Below are positions 35,541-43,468 of a stretch of DNA of 64,000 nt, piece by piece. The stretch comes from Rhizobium chutanense (GTDB taxonomy: Bacteria > Pseudomonadota > Alphaproteobacteria > Rhizobiales > Rhizobiaceae). Numbering within the stretch: position 1 is the stretch's first letter; each line of letters opens with the position of its first letter. The notes below the pieces were generated by a model, which was not told where the DNA came from, did not search any database, and worked only from the letters and a program-made list of their open reading frames with translations. Both the position numbers and the translations under genes were made by a program. The DNA is taken from assembly GCF_002531935.1 (NCBI RefSeq), contig NZ_NWSV01000002.1:310001-374000 (forward strand), given 5' to 3'.

Positions 35541-35666
35541 TCGGCATTTCCTTTCTCATTCCGCACATATCTTCGGAAACCAAGGTCCGCCCGCAACTTC
35601 CGACGCGACAAAACAATTCCCCTTGCGTCTGTGGATAAAACGTAATGGGGGCAACAATCAACAGAC

Positions 35667-35929
35667 ATGGAGCATGAAGGGCATCCGGCCCGATATCGCC
35701 GAATACCATTGTCCCGAAACTGCGCCGCCGAAACCAAGGGCTTCGCGGATGTGATGATGCTCGATCATAGTGGCCAAGTCGCCGAATCGACCGGGCCAAC
35801 ATCTTCTTCGTCAAGGACGGCGTCATACACACGCCGAACCCCTATCGCTTCACGCGGTCGACGATCTCCGAAAACCCTGATCAACCACACATGAAGGAAG
35901 TCTCTCCGGCGGCGGTCGCCGCCGGATAA
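35667..35929 (+). pseudogene. ilvE: Decayed branched-chain aminotransferase (ilvE) relic
   Basis: Three reading frames together spell pieces of a class IV aminotransferase: CAAETKGFADVMMLDHSGQVAEST in the frame of 35667, then ANIFFVKDGVIHTPNP after a frameshift near 35790, then YRFTRSTISE, and after a further one-base shift TLIN and MKEVSP up to the TAA at 35927-35929. In intact IlvE the segment between HTPNP and the final YRFT is about 80 residues longer, so there is an internal deletion as well. No full-length frame survives. IlvE commonly lies beside this MarR gene in rhizobia, so this is probably a remnant of the ancestral neighbour. Confidence 0.75.
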
Positions 35930-35970
35930 GATCCTTCACGCGTTCGCTCGGGCCGGAGTGTCGGGCCTTT

Positions 35971-36240
35971 TTACCGATGCGCCCGCGCCATAACCAGTCC
36001 GGCGAGCGTCGAGAGAATGCCGCCGCCGATCAGGCCGCCGATGCCGTCGGCGATCAGGCCGGTCATCGCCGCTTCCCCGCCGACCATGCTGAGCAGCATG
36101 CCGCCGCCTATACCGCCGATTGCGCCGGCGATCGTACGGGCGACGACATTCATCGCCTGCTGTTTCAACGCGGCGCTCGCGGCATTGCCGCCGATGGCGC
36201 CGGCAATCAATTGCGTGACGAGCGGAAGTAACGCTTCCAT
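35971..36240 (-). CDS. Small glycine-zipper membrane protein
   Basis: An 89-residue hydrophobic protein starting at the ATG at 36240 after GAGGAGG. Glycine-zipper patterns dominate: LIAGAIGGNAASA, TIAGAIGGIGGGMLLSMVGG and GIGGLIGGGILSTLAGLVMA, a composition also seen in pore-forming or membrane-packing small proteins. No known domain or partner. It lies alone between the ilvE relic and the SH3 protein. Confidence 0.7.
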   Translation of the reverse strand: MEALLPLVTQLIAGAIGGNAASAALKQQAMNVVARTIAGAIGGIGGGMLLSMVGGEAAMTGLIADGIGGLIGGGILSTLAGLVMARAHR

Positions 36241-36424
36241 GATTTCCTCCTCTGGCGATCTCCCCGATCGCCGATCCATGCCGAACCTTCGGTATATTAG
36301 AATTTTATCATATTTAAGAAAAATGCGTGAGAAAAATCAACCGATGCGGGATTAAGGCGGCGGGAAGAAAGGCAGGGATGGAGGCGGCCGGACGACCGCC
36401 TCTTTTGGCATTTTACCGATCACG

Positions 36425-37042
36425 TCACTGATAGACGTAGACGATCCGGCGCGTGCCCGGATCGACCAGCACCGGCCGGTCATTGATCCTCGTATAGCGA
36501 TATTCGTAGTCCGGGATCGTCTGGAAGGTGACGTCGGCAGGCACTTCCGCACCGACGACGACATCGCCGCCGAGCTGCACCGTGTCAGCCGGATTGGTCT
36601 CGATGTAGGTGCGAACCGTTTCCGGCGGAGTGATGGTTTCGACCGCCCCGACGGGACCGAGCAATTCGTCGCCGGGCGCCGGCTGCGGGTCGGCGGGGAC
36701 GACACTTGCAGTCGACTCGTAGGTCACGACGGGAACGCCGATCTCGGCGCGGTGCTGTTCGACGATGACGGGGCTGCCACCGCGGTCGACCTGCAGATAA
36801 TCGGCATAGACCCAGCCGCGCATGCCATTGACGTCGACACGGCACCAGCGGCTGCCTTCGATGCAGCCGTCGAGCACCGCGGTCGAGCCACGCGTGGCAA
36901 GACCGACTGCCGGATATTGCGGGCCGGGGCCGGCGCGGACGTTGAGATCGTTGACGGTCGTCGCCACCATCTCCGCCTGCGCAAGACCACCGCTCGCCAG
37001 GAGCACCGCTCCCGCCAGCAGAATGTTTCTCTTCAAGGTCAT
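36425..37042 (-). CDS. Exported SH3-domain protein with DUF1236 C-terminus
   Basis: Periplasmic 205-residue protein. Signal peptide MTLKRNILLAGAVLLASGGLAQA, then a bacterial SH3 domain (ATTVNDLNVRAGPGPQYPAVGLATRGSTAVLDGC...GWVYADYLQV), a linker, and a DUF1236-type end (YTRINDRPVLVDPGTRRIVYVYQ). The ATG at 37042 follows AAGGAG by eight bases. Probably binds peptidoglycan or another envelope component. Confidence 0.85.
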   Translation of the reverse strand: MTLKRNILLAGAVLLASGGLAQAEMVATTVNDLNVRAGPGPQYPAVGLATRGSTAVLDGCIEGSRWCRVDVNGMRGWVYADYLQVDRGGSPVIVEQHRAEIGVPVVTYESTASVVPADPQPAPGDELLGPVGAVETITPPETVRTYIETNPADTVQLGGDVVVGAEVPADVTFQTIPDYEYRYTRINDRPVLVDPGTRRIVYVYQ

Positions 37043-37329
37043 ATGAGCGTCTCCTTGGTTTCGATGGGCTGACAACGCTTGGGCTTCCACGATGTTCCCA
37101 TCCGCGCCGCAGCGCGAAACGCCGCCTGCGGGATACCTTTCACAAGCCATTGAAGAAATTGAATAAAGCTTCCACTTTCCCGCCTCCGGCAACGGCACAG
37201 CGGTGCATAAATTCTTGTTGCAGTCCGTCTTTTTGCCGTGAGACAGGCCGCGGAGGCAGAAGATTCCGGCTGTCCTTGCAGTCGTTTCGGACTATACCCG
37301 GAGCATCACAGACACCAAGCGAGGCACTT

Positions 37330-37974
37330 ATGGGCATGCTCCAGGCCGGCATCATTCCGGTGACACCCTTCCAGCAGAACTGCACGATCTTCTTCGATAC
37401 CGATACCAAGGAAGGCGTCGTCGTCGATCCGGGCGGCGACGTGCCGCTGATCCTTCAGGCAATCGCGCAAAACGGCCTGACCATCAAGGAAATCTGGCTG
37501 ACCCATGGCCATCTCGATCATGCCGGCGGCGCCGCCGAATTGAAGGAAGCCCTCGGCGTCGACGTCGTCGGCCCGCATCAGGATGACCTGCCGCTCTTAC
37601 AGCGGATCGAGACCCAGGCCGAAAAATACGGCATATCGGGGTTGCGCAACGTCCTGCCAGACCGCTGGCTGAAGGACGGCAACAAGATCTCTTTCGGCAC
37701 CCATGAATTCGAGGTCTATCACACGCCCGGCCATGCCCCCGGTCACGTCATCTATTTCAACCGTGCGCAGAATTTCGCCCATCTCGGTGACGTGCTCTTC
37801 AACGGCTCGATCGGCCGCACCGATCTACCGGGCGGCAACCATCGGCAGCTTCTCGATTCGATCCGCGACAAGGTGCTGCCGCTCGGCGACGACGTCGGCT
37901 TCATCTGCGGCCACGGCCCCGGCAGCCGCATCGGCGATGAGCGCCGAGGCAATCCGTTTTTGCAGGAAATCTGA
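37330..37974 (+). CDS. MBL-fold metallohydrolase (glyoxalase II-like)
   Basis: Cytoplasmic binuclear zinc hydrolase of 214 residues. Metal-binding motif THGHLDHAGGA, then HTPGHAPGHVIYF, the bridging Asp in HLGDVLFNGSIGRTDLPGG, and the final His in ICGHGPGSRIGDERRGNPFL. It is the short YcbL-type relative of GloB. The true start is ATG 37330 or 37336, with GAGG upstream. It converges on csaA; a TGAGCGG/CCGCTCA inverted repeat (37987-38016) separates them. Confidence 0.9.
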   Translation: MGMLQAGIIPVTPFQQNCTIFFDTDTKEGVVVDPGGDVPLILQAIAQNGLTIKEIWLTHGHLDHAGGAAELKEALGVDVVGPHQDDLPLLQRIETQAEKYGISGLRNVLPDRWLKDGNKISFGTHEFEVYHTPGHAPGHVIYFNRAQNFAHLGDVLFNGSIGRTDLPGGNHRQLLDSIRDKVLPLGDDVGFICGHGPGSRIGDERRGNPFLQEI

Positions 37975-38013
37975 ACTCGGGGAGAATGAGCGGCGAAGCT
38001 GCGCTCCGCCCGC

Positions 38014-38355
38014 TCACATCATCTTCCGGCCGTTCGGCACCGGCTGCTCGACGGCCGCCAGCACGATCGCGCCGTTCTCGTCCTCGAAACCCAGCGTCAG
38101 CACCTCCGAGCGGAACGGCCCGATCTGGCGCGGTGGGAAGTTGACGACGCCGAGCACCTGCCGGCCGATCAGGCTTTCCAGCGTGTAGTGCACGGTGATC
38201 TGCGCCGAGGATTTCTTGGTGCCGATGTCGGGACCGAAGTCGATGACCAGCTTGTATGCCGGCTTGCGCGCTTCAGGAAAGGGACTGGCCTCGATAATCG
38301 TGCCGACACGGATGTCGACACGCTCGAAATCGGCGTAGGTGATCTCTTCCGCCAT
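38014..38355 (-). CDS. csaA: tRNA-binding domain protein CsaA
   Basis: A 113-residue OB-fold protein homologous to Bacillus CsaA, a dimeric tRNA-binding and chaperone-like factor. Core motif: FERVDIRVGTIIEASPFPEARKPAYKLVIDFGPDIGTKKSSAQIT followed by LIGRQVLGVVNFPPRQIGPFRSEVLTLG. The start is the ATG at 38355, 7 bases after the proC stop, so it is the third gene of a ybjN-proC-csaA operon. Confidence 0.92.
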   Translation of the reverse strand: MAEEITYADFERVDIRVGTIIEASPFPEARKPAYKLVIDFGPDIGTKKSSAQITVHYTLESLIGRQVLGVVNFPPRQIGPFRSEVLTLGFEDENGAIVLAAVEQPVPNGRKMM

Positions 38356-38362
38356 GTCTGCG

Positions 38363-39190
38363 TCAGCCGGCCAGTTCTTCGGCCCGCTTGCGCGCCGCCG
38401 CAAGGGCGGCATCGAACAGAGGCTGCATGCCATCTTCGGCCATCAGCACCGCGAGTGCCGCCGCCGTCGTGCCGCCGGGAGAGGTCACATTCTGCCGCAG
38501 CCGCGAAGCGTCGTCGGGGGACTGGTGCAAGAGTTCACCAGCCCCCGCGACTGTTTCCCGCGCAAGACGCATGGCGAGGTCCGCCTGCAGGCCGAGTTTA
38601 CGGCCTGCCTCCGCCATGCATTCGACGAGATAGAACACATAGGCAGGACCGCTGCCCGAAAGCGCCGTCACGGCATCGATATCGGCCTCGGCGGGTACCC
38701 ATTCGACCGGCCCCGAGACACTGAGAAGGGCATGGACACGCTCACGCTGCTGAGTGCTGACACCGGCATTGGCAAATGCGCCGGTGACGCCGCGCCCGAC
38801 CATAGCAGGCGTGTTCGGCATGGCCCGCACCATGGCGGCTTTGCCGAGATGCCTCTCAAGGAAACCCAGCGTCTTGCCGGCCGCGACCGAAACGACGACC
38901 GTTTCCGCGCCGACGGCGCTCTTCACATCAGGCAACACCGTCTCCATCACCTGCGGTTTGACCGCCAGAAACAGAACGCTCGCCTTCAGATCCGTGGGAA
39001 GCGCGGTCAGATGCTTCGCACCCGCCTCGCTGATCGTCGCGAGCATTGCCGGTGAGGGACCGGGATCGACGACGATGACGGCCGAGCCCGGGACGCCGCT
39101 CTTCAGCCAGCCGGTGAGCATCGCCCCGCCCATATTTCCGGCGCCGATCAGGACGACGGGTTTTTCCGAGGAGAAAGCCTTCGTCGGCAT
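38363..39190 (-). CDS. proC: Pyrroline-5-carboxylate reductase ProC
   Basis: Last enzyme of proline synthesis, 275 residues. N-terminal NADPH site VVLIGAGNMGGAMLTGWL, LFLAVKPQVMETVLP, VRAMPNTPAMVGRGVTG, and the C-terminal P5CR signature (TALSGSGPAYVFYLVECMAEAG...NVTSPGGTTAAAL). It starts at 39190, one base after the YbjN stop codon, so coupled translation is likely. Confidence 0.95.
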   Translation of the reverse strand: MPTKAFSSEKPVVLIGAGNMGGAMLTGWLKSGVPGSAVIVVDPGPSPAMLATISEAGAKHLTALPTDLKASVLFLAVKPQVMETVLPDVKSAVGAETVVVSVAAGKTLGFLERHLGKAAMVRAMPNTPAMVGRGVTGAFANAGVSTQQRERVHALLSVSGPVEWVPAEADIDAVTALSGSGPAYVFYLVECMAEAGRKLGLQADLAMRLARETVAGAGELLHQSPDDASRLRQNVTSPGGTTAAALAVLMAEDGMQPLFDAALAAARKRAEELAG

Positions 39191-39191
39191 C

Positions 39192-39692
39192 TTATGCCTC
39201 GCCAACCGTTTCGAACAAAACGGCTTCCATCGCCTTCGTCGCGTCCATACCCGACCAGACGACGAACTGGAATGCCTGGAAATAGGCTTCACAGGTATCG
39301 AGCGCGCTGGAAAGCAGCACCTCAACCTGGCGGTTGGTCGGCTCTGCACCGCCGGCAAGCAGCAATGACTGGCGGAAGATGACGACATCTTCCTGGCGCC
39401 AAAGGTCGAAATGACCCATCAGCACCTGCCCGTTGATCGCCGAGAGCAGCTTGACCACCTCATTGACCCTGATGTCGGGAACTTTGATATCGAAGGCGCA
39501 GCCAAGGTGCAGCGCCTCGAACTCCTCCATCCACGAGAAGGAGACATGGTAGTCCGTCCAGCGACCCTCGACCGTCATCGCGATCTCGTCCTCGCCGGAC
39601 CGTTCGAACGACCAGTCATTGTTGGAGGCAACGTACTCGATCATATCGACCGGGTTCGACTGACGCTCGACTTCCAATTCCATCAGGTTCAT
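39192..39692 (-). CDS. YbjN domain-containing protein
   Basis: Soluble 166-residue protein of the YbjN/DUF1790 type, related in fold to type III secretion chaperones: VDMIEYVASNNDWSFERSGEDEIAMTVEGRWTDYHVSFSWMEEFEALHLGCAFDIKVP, then LLSAINGQVLMGHFDLW. It occurs upstream of proC across Rhizobiales. Start behind AAGGTG. Molecular function is unknown. Confidence 0.88.
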   Translation of the reverse strand: MNLMELEVERQSNPVDMIEYVASNNDWSFERSGEDEIAMTVEGRWTDYHVSFSWMEEFEALHLGCAFDIKVPDIRVNEVVKLLSAINGQVLMGHFDLWRQEDVVIFRQSLLLAGGAEPTNRQVEVLLSSALDTCEAYFQAFQFVVWSGMDATKAMEAVLFETVGEA

Positions 39693-40131
39693 GCAGCACC
39701 TTCTTGACCGGAACGAATGCGACTAACTTGGTGTACGAACACAAGAAAAGACACACGCAAATACCGGAACCACCACTCGGATGATCGTTGAACCGCTGCC
39801 AGACTTAACGCAGATAACCTGCCTGGAGCTTACCAAGTCGCTTCGAATCATCATTTAAAATCAGTGTATAGCGCCCCTTGCCACCTGCCAGCCCCCAGAA
39901 GGGAAAATAGGGCCGGCCACTGTGGAAAGGCTCTTCGAAATTCAATTCAGAAGGGAGAATAAGCGACTCTGCGAATTGGCTTTTTTGGCAGTGTCCACAG
40001 GTGGAAAACTCACCTGATTTTTTTATGGAAGATGCGGCATGTGGCAATAGGGCCATGCCGCATCCTACGTCGCATCGGGACTTTCAGAGATGTCCCGCAG
40101 ACGTGAGCAGCGGTTACCACAGCAACGTGTT
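39693..40131. other. Gene-poor region with an orphan plus-strand terminator
   Basis: About 440 bases of lower GC content between ybjN and ubiK, both on the minus strand. The one clear element is a plus-strand intrinsic terminator at 39998-40024. A minus-strand frame (39805-40056, 83 codons) crosses it without recognisable domains. Confidence 0.5.
39998..40024 (+). terminator. Orphan intrinsic terminator (possible sRNA 3' end)
   Basis: CAGGTG (39998-40003), loop GAAAACT, CACCTG (40011-40016), then A and seven T (40018-40024). It points along the plus strand, where no annotated gene lies within 2 kb upstream, so it may end an unannotated small RNA. Confidence 0.55.
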
Positions 40132-40392
40132 TTAGCGGCCTTCGCCGGCAAGTTTTGCCTCGAGTACCGCGATGCGGGCGGCAAGCGCCTCGTTCTCGTC
40201 GCGCGCCTTGATCGCCATCTCGCGCACAGCCTCGAACTCCTCGCGCTTGACGATGTCCATGCTGTTCAGCCAGCGCTCGGCCTGGGCGTTGAAGGCGGTT
40301 TCGATCTCCTTGCGGACGCCCTGGGCGGCACCGGCCGCATCGGTCATCAGCTTGGCGAATTCGTCCATGATGCGGTTCGTTCCGGTCGTCAT
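40132..40392 (-). CDS. ubiK: Ubiquinone biosynthesis accessory factor UbiK (YqiC/BMFP family)
   Basis: An 86-residue amphipathic protein: RIMDEFAKLMTDAAGAAQGVRKEIETAFNAQAERWLNSMDIVKREEFEAVREMA, followed by a trimeric coiled coil (RDENEALAARIAVLEAKLAG), the membrane-fusogenic BMFP architecture. UbiK assists ubiquinone assembly. The start is the ATG at 40392 with AAGGAG eight bases upstream. It is divergent from lgt. Confidence 0.88.
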   Translation of the reverse strand: MTTGTNRIMDEFAKLMTDAAGAAQGVRKEIETAFNAQAERWLNSMDIVKREEFEAVREMAIKARDENEALAARIAVLEAKLAGEGR

Positions 40393-40592
40393 GGCGTTTT
40401 TCTCCTTGGCATGAGGTGAATTCAGCCCTTCAGGGCCTCGAGAATTGAGGTAGGGCTTCGCCATCGGCGATGCAAGCGCTTTGCATCGGATAAGCTTGCC
40501 GGAACCGCCCGGAAAGAGCGATCACGAACAATGGACTTGACCGTCCGGGATCGCAGCGGCATGTTCCGCCGACTTCAACGGATGGGAAAACC

Positions 40593-41441
40593 TTGCCGAT
40601 AGCCGCCGATCTCCTTGCCATCATGCCTTTCCCGGATATCGATCCGATCGCCTTTTCGATCGGTCCGCTGGCGATTCACTGGTACGGTCTCGCCTATGTC
40701 GCCGGCATCCTGCTCGGCTGGGCCTATGCGCGCCGCCTGGCAGCCGATGACAGCCTCTGGCCGGGCAATACATCACCGATGACGAAGACGCAGCTCGACG
40801 ATTTTATTGTCTGGGCAGCCCTCGGCGTCGTCCTTGGCGGTCGTCTCGGCTATATCTTTTTCTATGACCTCTCCGCCGTCCTGCGCGATCCCATCCGCGC
40901 GGTCCAGATCTGGAACGGCGGCATGTCCTTCCACGGCGGCCTGACCGGCACGACGATCGCCATGATCGTCTTTGCCCGCCGCAACGCCATCCCGATCTGG
41001 AGCCTGTTCGACATCGTCGCCACCGTCGTTCCCTTCGGTCTGTTCTTCGGCCGCATCGCCAATTTCATCAATGGCGAACTCTGGGGCCGGTTGACCGACG
41101 TATCCTGGGCCGTGGTCTTTCCGACCGGCGGTCCCTTCGCCCGCCACCCGAGCCAGCTTTACGAGGCCGGCCTTGAAGGCATCGTTCTGCTCCTGGTGCT
41201 GGCCGCCCTCGTCTACGGCATGCGCGCGCTGAAGAGCCCCGGCTTCATCACCGGCGTTTTCGTCTGCGGCTATGCGCTGTCGCGTATTTTCGTCGAGTTC
41301 TTCCGCGAGCCCGACGCCCAGCTCGGTTACCTCCTCGGCACGAACTGGCTGACCATGGGCATGGTGCTTTCCTCCCCGATGATCCTGCTCGGCCTCTGGG
41401 CGATGCTTCGGGCTCGCCGCCAGGCTGCGCTGCAGCTTTAA
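40593..41441 (+). CDS. lgt: Prolipoprotein diacylglyceryl transferase Lgt
   Basis: Seven-helix inner-membrane enzyme of 282 residues that attaches diacylglycerol to the lipobox cysteine of prolipoproteins. Signatures: [41 protein letters not shown], and the Lgt signature [14 protein letters not shown] with catalytic Arg and Asn. I start it at the TTG at 40593 because family members have residues before the MPFPDIDPI segment and GGATGGG lies upstream; the ATG at 40623 lacks a ribosome site. First gene of a five-gene run ending at the lipoprotein. Confidence 0.93.
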   Translation: MPIAADLLAIMPFPDIDPIAFSIGPLAIHWYGLAYVAGILLGWAYARRLAADDSLWPGNTSPMTKTQLDDFIVWAALGVVLGGRLGYIFFYDLSAVLRDPIRAVQIWNGGMSFHGGLTGTTIAMIVFARRNAIPIWSLFDIVATVVPFGLFFGRIANFINGELWGRLTDVSWAVVFPTGGPFARHPSQLYEAGLEGIVLLLVLAALVYGMRALKSPGFITGVFVCGYALSRIFVEFFREPDAQLGYLLGTNWLTMGMVLSSPMILLGLWAMLRARRQAALQL

Positions 41442-41457
41442 AACGGCAGGACGCGAC

Positions 41458-42558
41458 ATGACCACCGCTCTAGGAGAAAAGATCAAGGCCATCATCCAGG
41501 CCAACGGCCCGATCAGCGTCACCGATTATTTCTCGCTCTGCCTGGCCGATCCCGAACATGGCTACTACCGCACGCGCGAGCCCTTCGGCCGTTCCGGCGA
41601 TTTCGTCACCGCGCCCGAAGTCAGCCAGATTTTCGGCGAGATGATCGGTGTCTTTATCGTCCATGCCTGGCAACGCCACGGCACGCCGGCGGACGTGCGC
41701 CTCGTCGAGATCGGTCCCGGCCGCGGCACCATGATATCGGATATGCTGCGCGTCATTACCCGCATCGCCCCGCCTCTTTTCGAGACGATGAGCGTGCATC
41801 TCGTCGAAACCAGCGAGCGCCTGCGCGACGTCCAGAGCCAGACGCTCGAGGCCTACGGCGAAAAGATCGCCTGGCATGACGGCTTCGATGAGGTGCCATC
41901 AGGCTTCACGCTGATCGCCGCCAACGAACTGTTCGACGCCATCCCGATTCGCCAGTTCGTCCGCACGCCGACCGGTTTCCGCGAGCGCATGGTCGGGCTC
42001 GATGCCAATGGCGAGCTGACCTTTGCCGCCGGCGTCGCCGGCCTCGATCCAGCGCTTCTTCCCGAACCGGTGCAGAACCTGCCGCTCGGCGCGCTCTTCG
42101 AGATCTCACCTGCCCGCCAGGCCGTGATGATGGCGATCTGCGAACGGCTGCGGGCCTTCGGCGGAACGGCGCTCGCGATCGACTACGGCCATCTCGTCAC
42201 CGGCTTCGGCGATACGCTGCAGGCGGTGCGCATGCACGAATTCGATCCACCGCTCGCCCATCCCGGCGAAGCCGATCTGACGAGCCATGTCGACTTCCAG
42301 CAACTCGCCGAAACGGCGCTCGCGGCCGGCGTCCATCTGAATGGCGCCCTGCATCAGGGTGATTTTCTGACCGGTCTCGGCATCCTCGAACGCGCCGCTG
42401 CCCTCGGTAAGGATCGCGAACCGCAAACCCAGCAGGTCATCCAGACAGCAGTCGACAGGCTCGCCGGCGCCGGTGAAGGTCGGATGGGGGAACTCTTCAA
42501 GGTGATGGCGGTCTCTCATCCCGCAGTCGACCTCATGCCCTTTCGTCCGGTGGATTGA
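41458..42558 (+). CDS. Class I SAM-dependent methyltransferase, MidA/NDUFAF7 family
   Basis: A 366-residue protein arginine methyltransferase-like enzyme. SAM pocket RLVEIGPGRGTMISDML, N-terminal family motif GPISVTDYFSLCLADPEHGYYRTREPFGRSGDFVTAPEVSQIFGE, and NELFDAIPIRQFVRT. The human homologue methylates NDUFS2 during complex I assembly; a similar role here is inference. It follows lgt by 16 bases, an arrangement conserved in Rhizobiales. Confidence 0.9.
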   Translation: MTTALGEKIKAIIQANGPISVTDYFSLCLADPEHGYYRTREPFGRSGDFVTAPEVSQIFGEMIGVFIVHAWQRHGTPADVRLVEIGPGRGTMISDMLRVITRIAPPLFETMSVHLVETSERLRDVQSQTLEAYGEKIAWHDGFDEVPSGFTLIAANELFDAIPIRQFVRTPTGFRERMVGLDANGELTFAAGVAGLDPALLPEPVQNLPLGALFEISPARQAVMMAICERLRAFGGTALAIDYGHLVTGFGDTLQAVRMHEFDPPLAHPGEADLTSHVDFQQLAETALAAGVHLNGALHQGDFLTGLGILERAAALGKDREPQTQQVIQTAVDRLAGAGEGRMGELFKVMAVSHPAVDLMPFRPVD

Positions 42559-42668
42559 CAGGGCGCACGCGGCTGGTTCAACATCCCAGCCAACAAGAAC
42601 TTGAAGCGCGCCGCCGGTGCGATGCGCTTGGGACAATAACAAACCTCCTGAAAAACCCGGAATCACAG

Positions 42669-43463
42669 ATGCAGGACGCGGCCTCTCCCGCACCGATCGA
42701 AAGCGCGCTGCTGAATGAAGCGGCGGGCAGCACCGTCCGCCACGGTTATTTCACCCGGGCCGGCGGCGTTTCCGAAGGGATCTATCGCGGCCTTAATGTC
42801 GGCCTCGGCTCCAGCGACGAACGCGACAAGGTTATGGAAAACCGGCGCCGCGTCGCTGCATGGTTCAGCCTGCCGGTCGAGCGGCTGGCGACCGTGCATC
42901 AGGTTCACTCCCCGGACGTCGCGACGATCGGCGCCGATTACGACGGCGCCCGTCCCGAGGCGGATGCTATGGTGACCGCGACGCCTGGTATTGCGCTTGG
43001 CGTGCTCGCCGCCGATTGCGGCCCGATCCTTTTTGCCGATCCCGACAATCGCGTCATTGGCGCGGCCCATGCCGGCTGGAAGGGGGCGCTGACCGGCGTG
43101 CTCGAAAACACCATCGCCGCCATGGAAGCGCTGGGGGCCGACCGCGCCGGCATCGTCGCCTGCCTCGGCCCCTCGATCAGCCAGGCAAGCTATGAGGTCG
43201 GCCCGGAATTCGTCGACCGTTTCATCGCCGAGAACCCGGATTACGAACGCTTCTTCATACCATCGGCAACATCGGGCCACGCCATGTTCGATTTGCCGGC
43301 GCTGACCGTCGACAGGCTGACCCGGGCCGGCGTGCGGGCCGAAAGCCTCGGCCTCTGCACCTATCCGGACAGCGAGCGCTTCTTTTCATACCGCAGGACG
43401 ACGCATCGCAAGGAGCCGGACTACGGCCGCCAGATTTCAGCGATATCAATCAGGGAGACTTGA
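42669..43463 (+). CDS. pgeF: Peptidoglycan editing factor PgeF (laccase-domain, YfiH family)
   Basis: A 264-residue zinc protein that removes wrongly incorporated L-serine from UDP-MurNAc precursors in E. coli; older annotations call it polyphenol oxidase. Motifs: RHGYFTRAGGVSEGIYRGLNVGLGSSD, VHQVHSPDV, LAADCGPILFADP, AAHAGWKGALTGV and GPSISQASYEVGPEF, containing the conserved His and Cys zinc ligands. The start is the ATG at 42669; the open frame upstream is unrelated. Its end abuts the M24 gene. Confidence 0.9.
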   Translation: MQDAASPAPIESALLNEAAGSTVRHGYFTRAGGVSEGIYRGLNVGLGSSDERDKVMENRRRVAAWFSLPVERLATVHQVHSPDVATIGADYDGARPEADAMVTATPGIALGVLAADCGPILFADPDNRVIGAAHAGWKGALTGVLENTIAAMEALGADRAGIVACLGPSISQASYEVGPEFVDRFIAENPDYERFFIPSATSGHAMFDLPALTVDRLTRAGVRAESLGLCTYPDSERFFSYRRTTHRKEPDYGRQISAISIRET

Positions 43464-43468
43464 GCAGA

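Noticed and set aside
37987..38016. TGAGCGG/CCGCTCA inverted repeat between the MBL hydrolase and csaA
   Set aside because: Positioned like a shared terminator, but the stem is short, the loop is long and there is no T tract on either side, so it is not listed as a terminator.
39805..40056. An 83-codon minus-strand frame between ybjN and ubiK
   Set aside because: No recognisable domain, no ribosome binding site, and it overlaps a strong plus-strand terminator. Kept only as a possibility.
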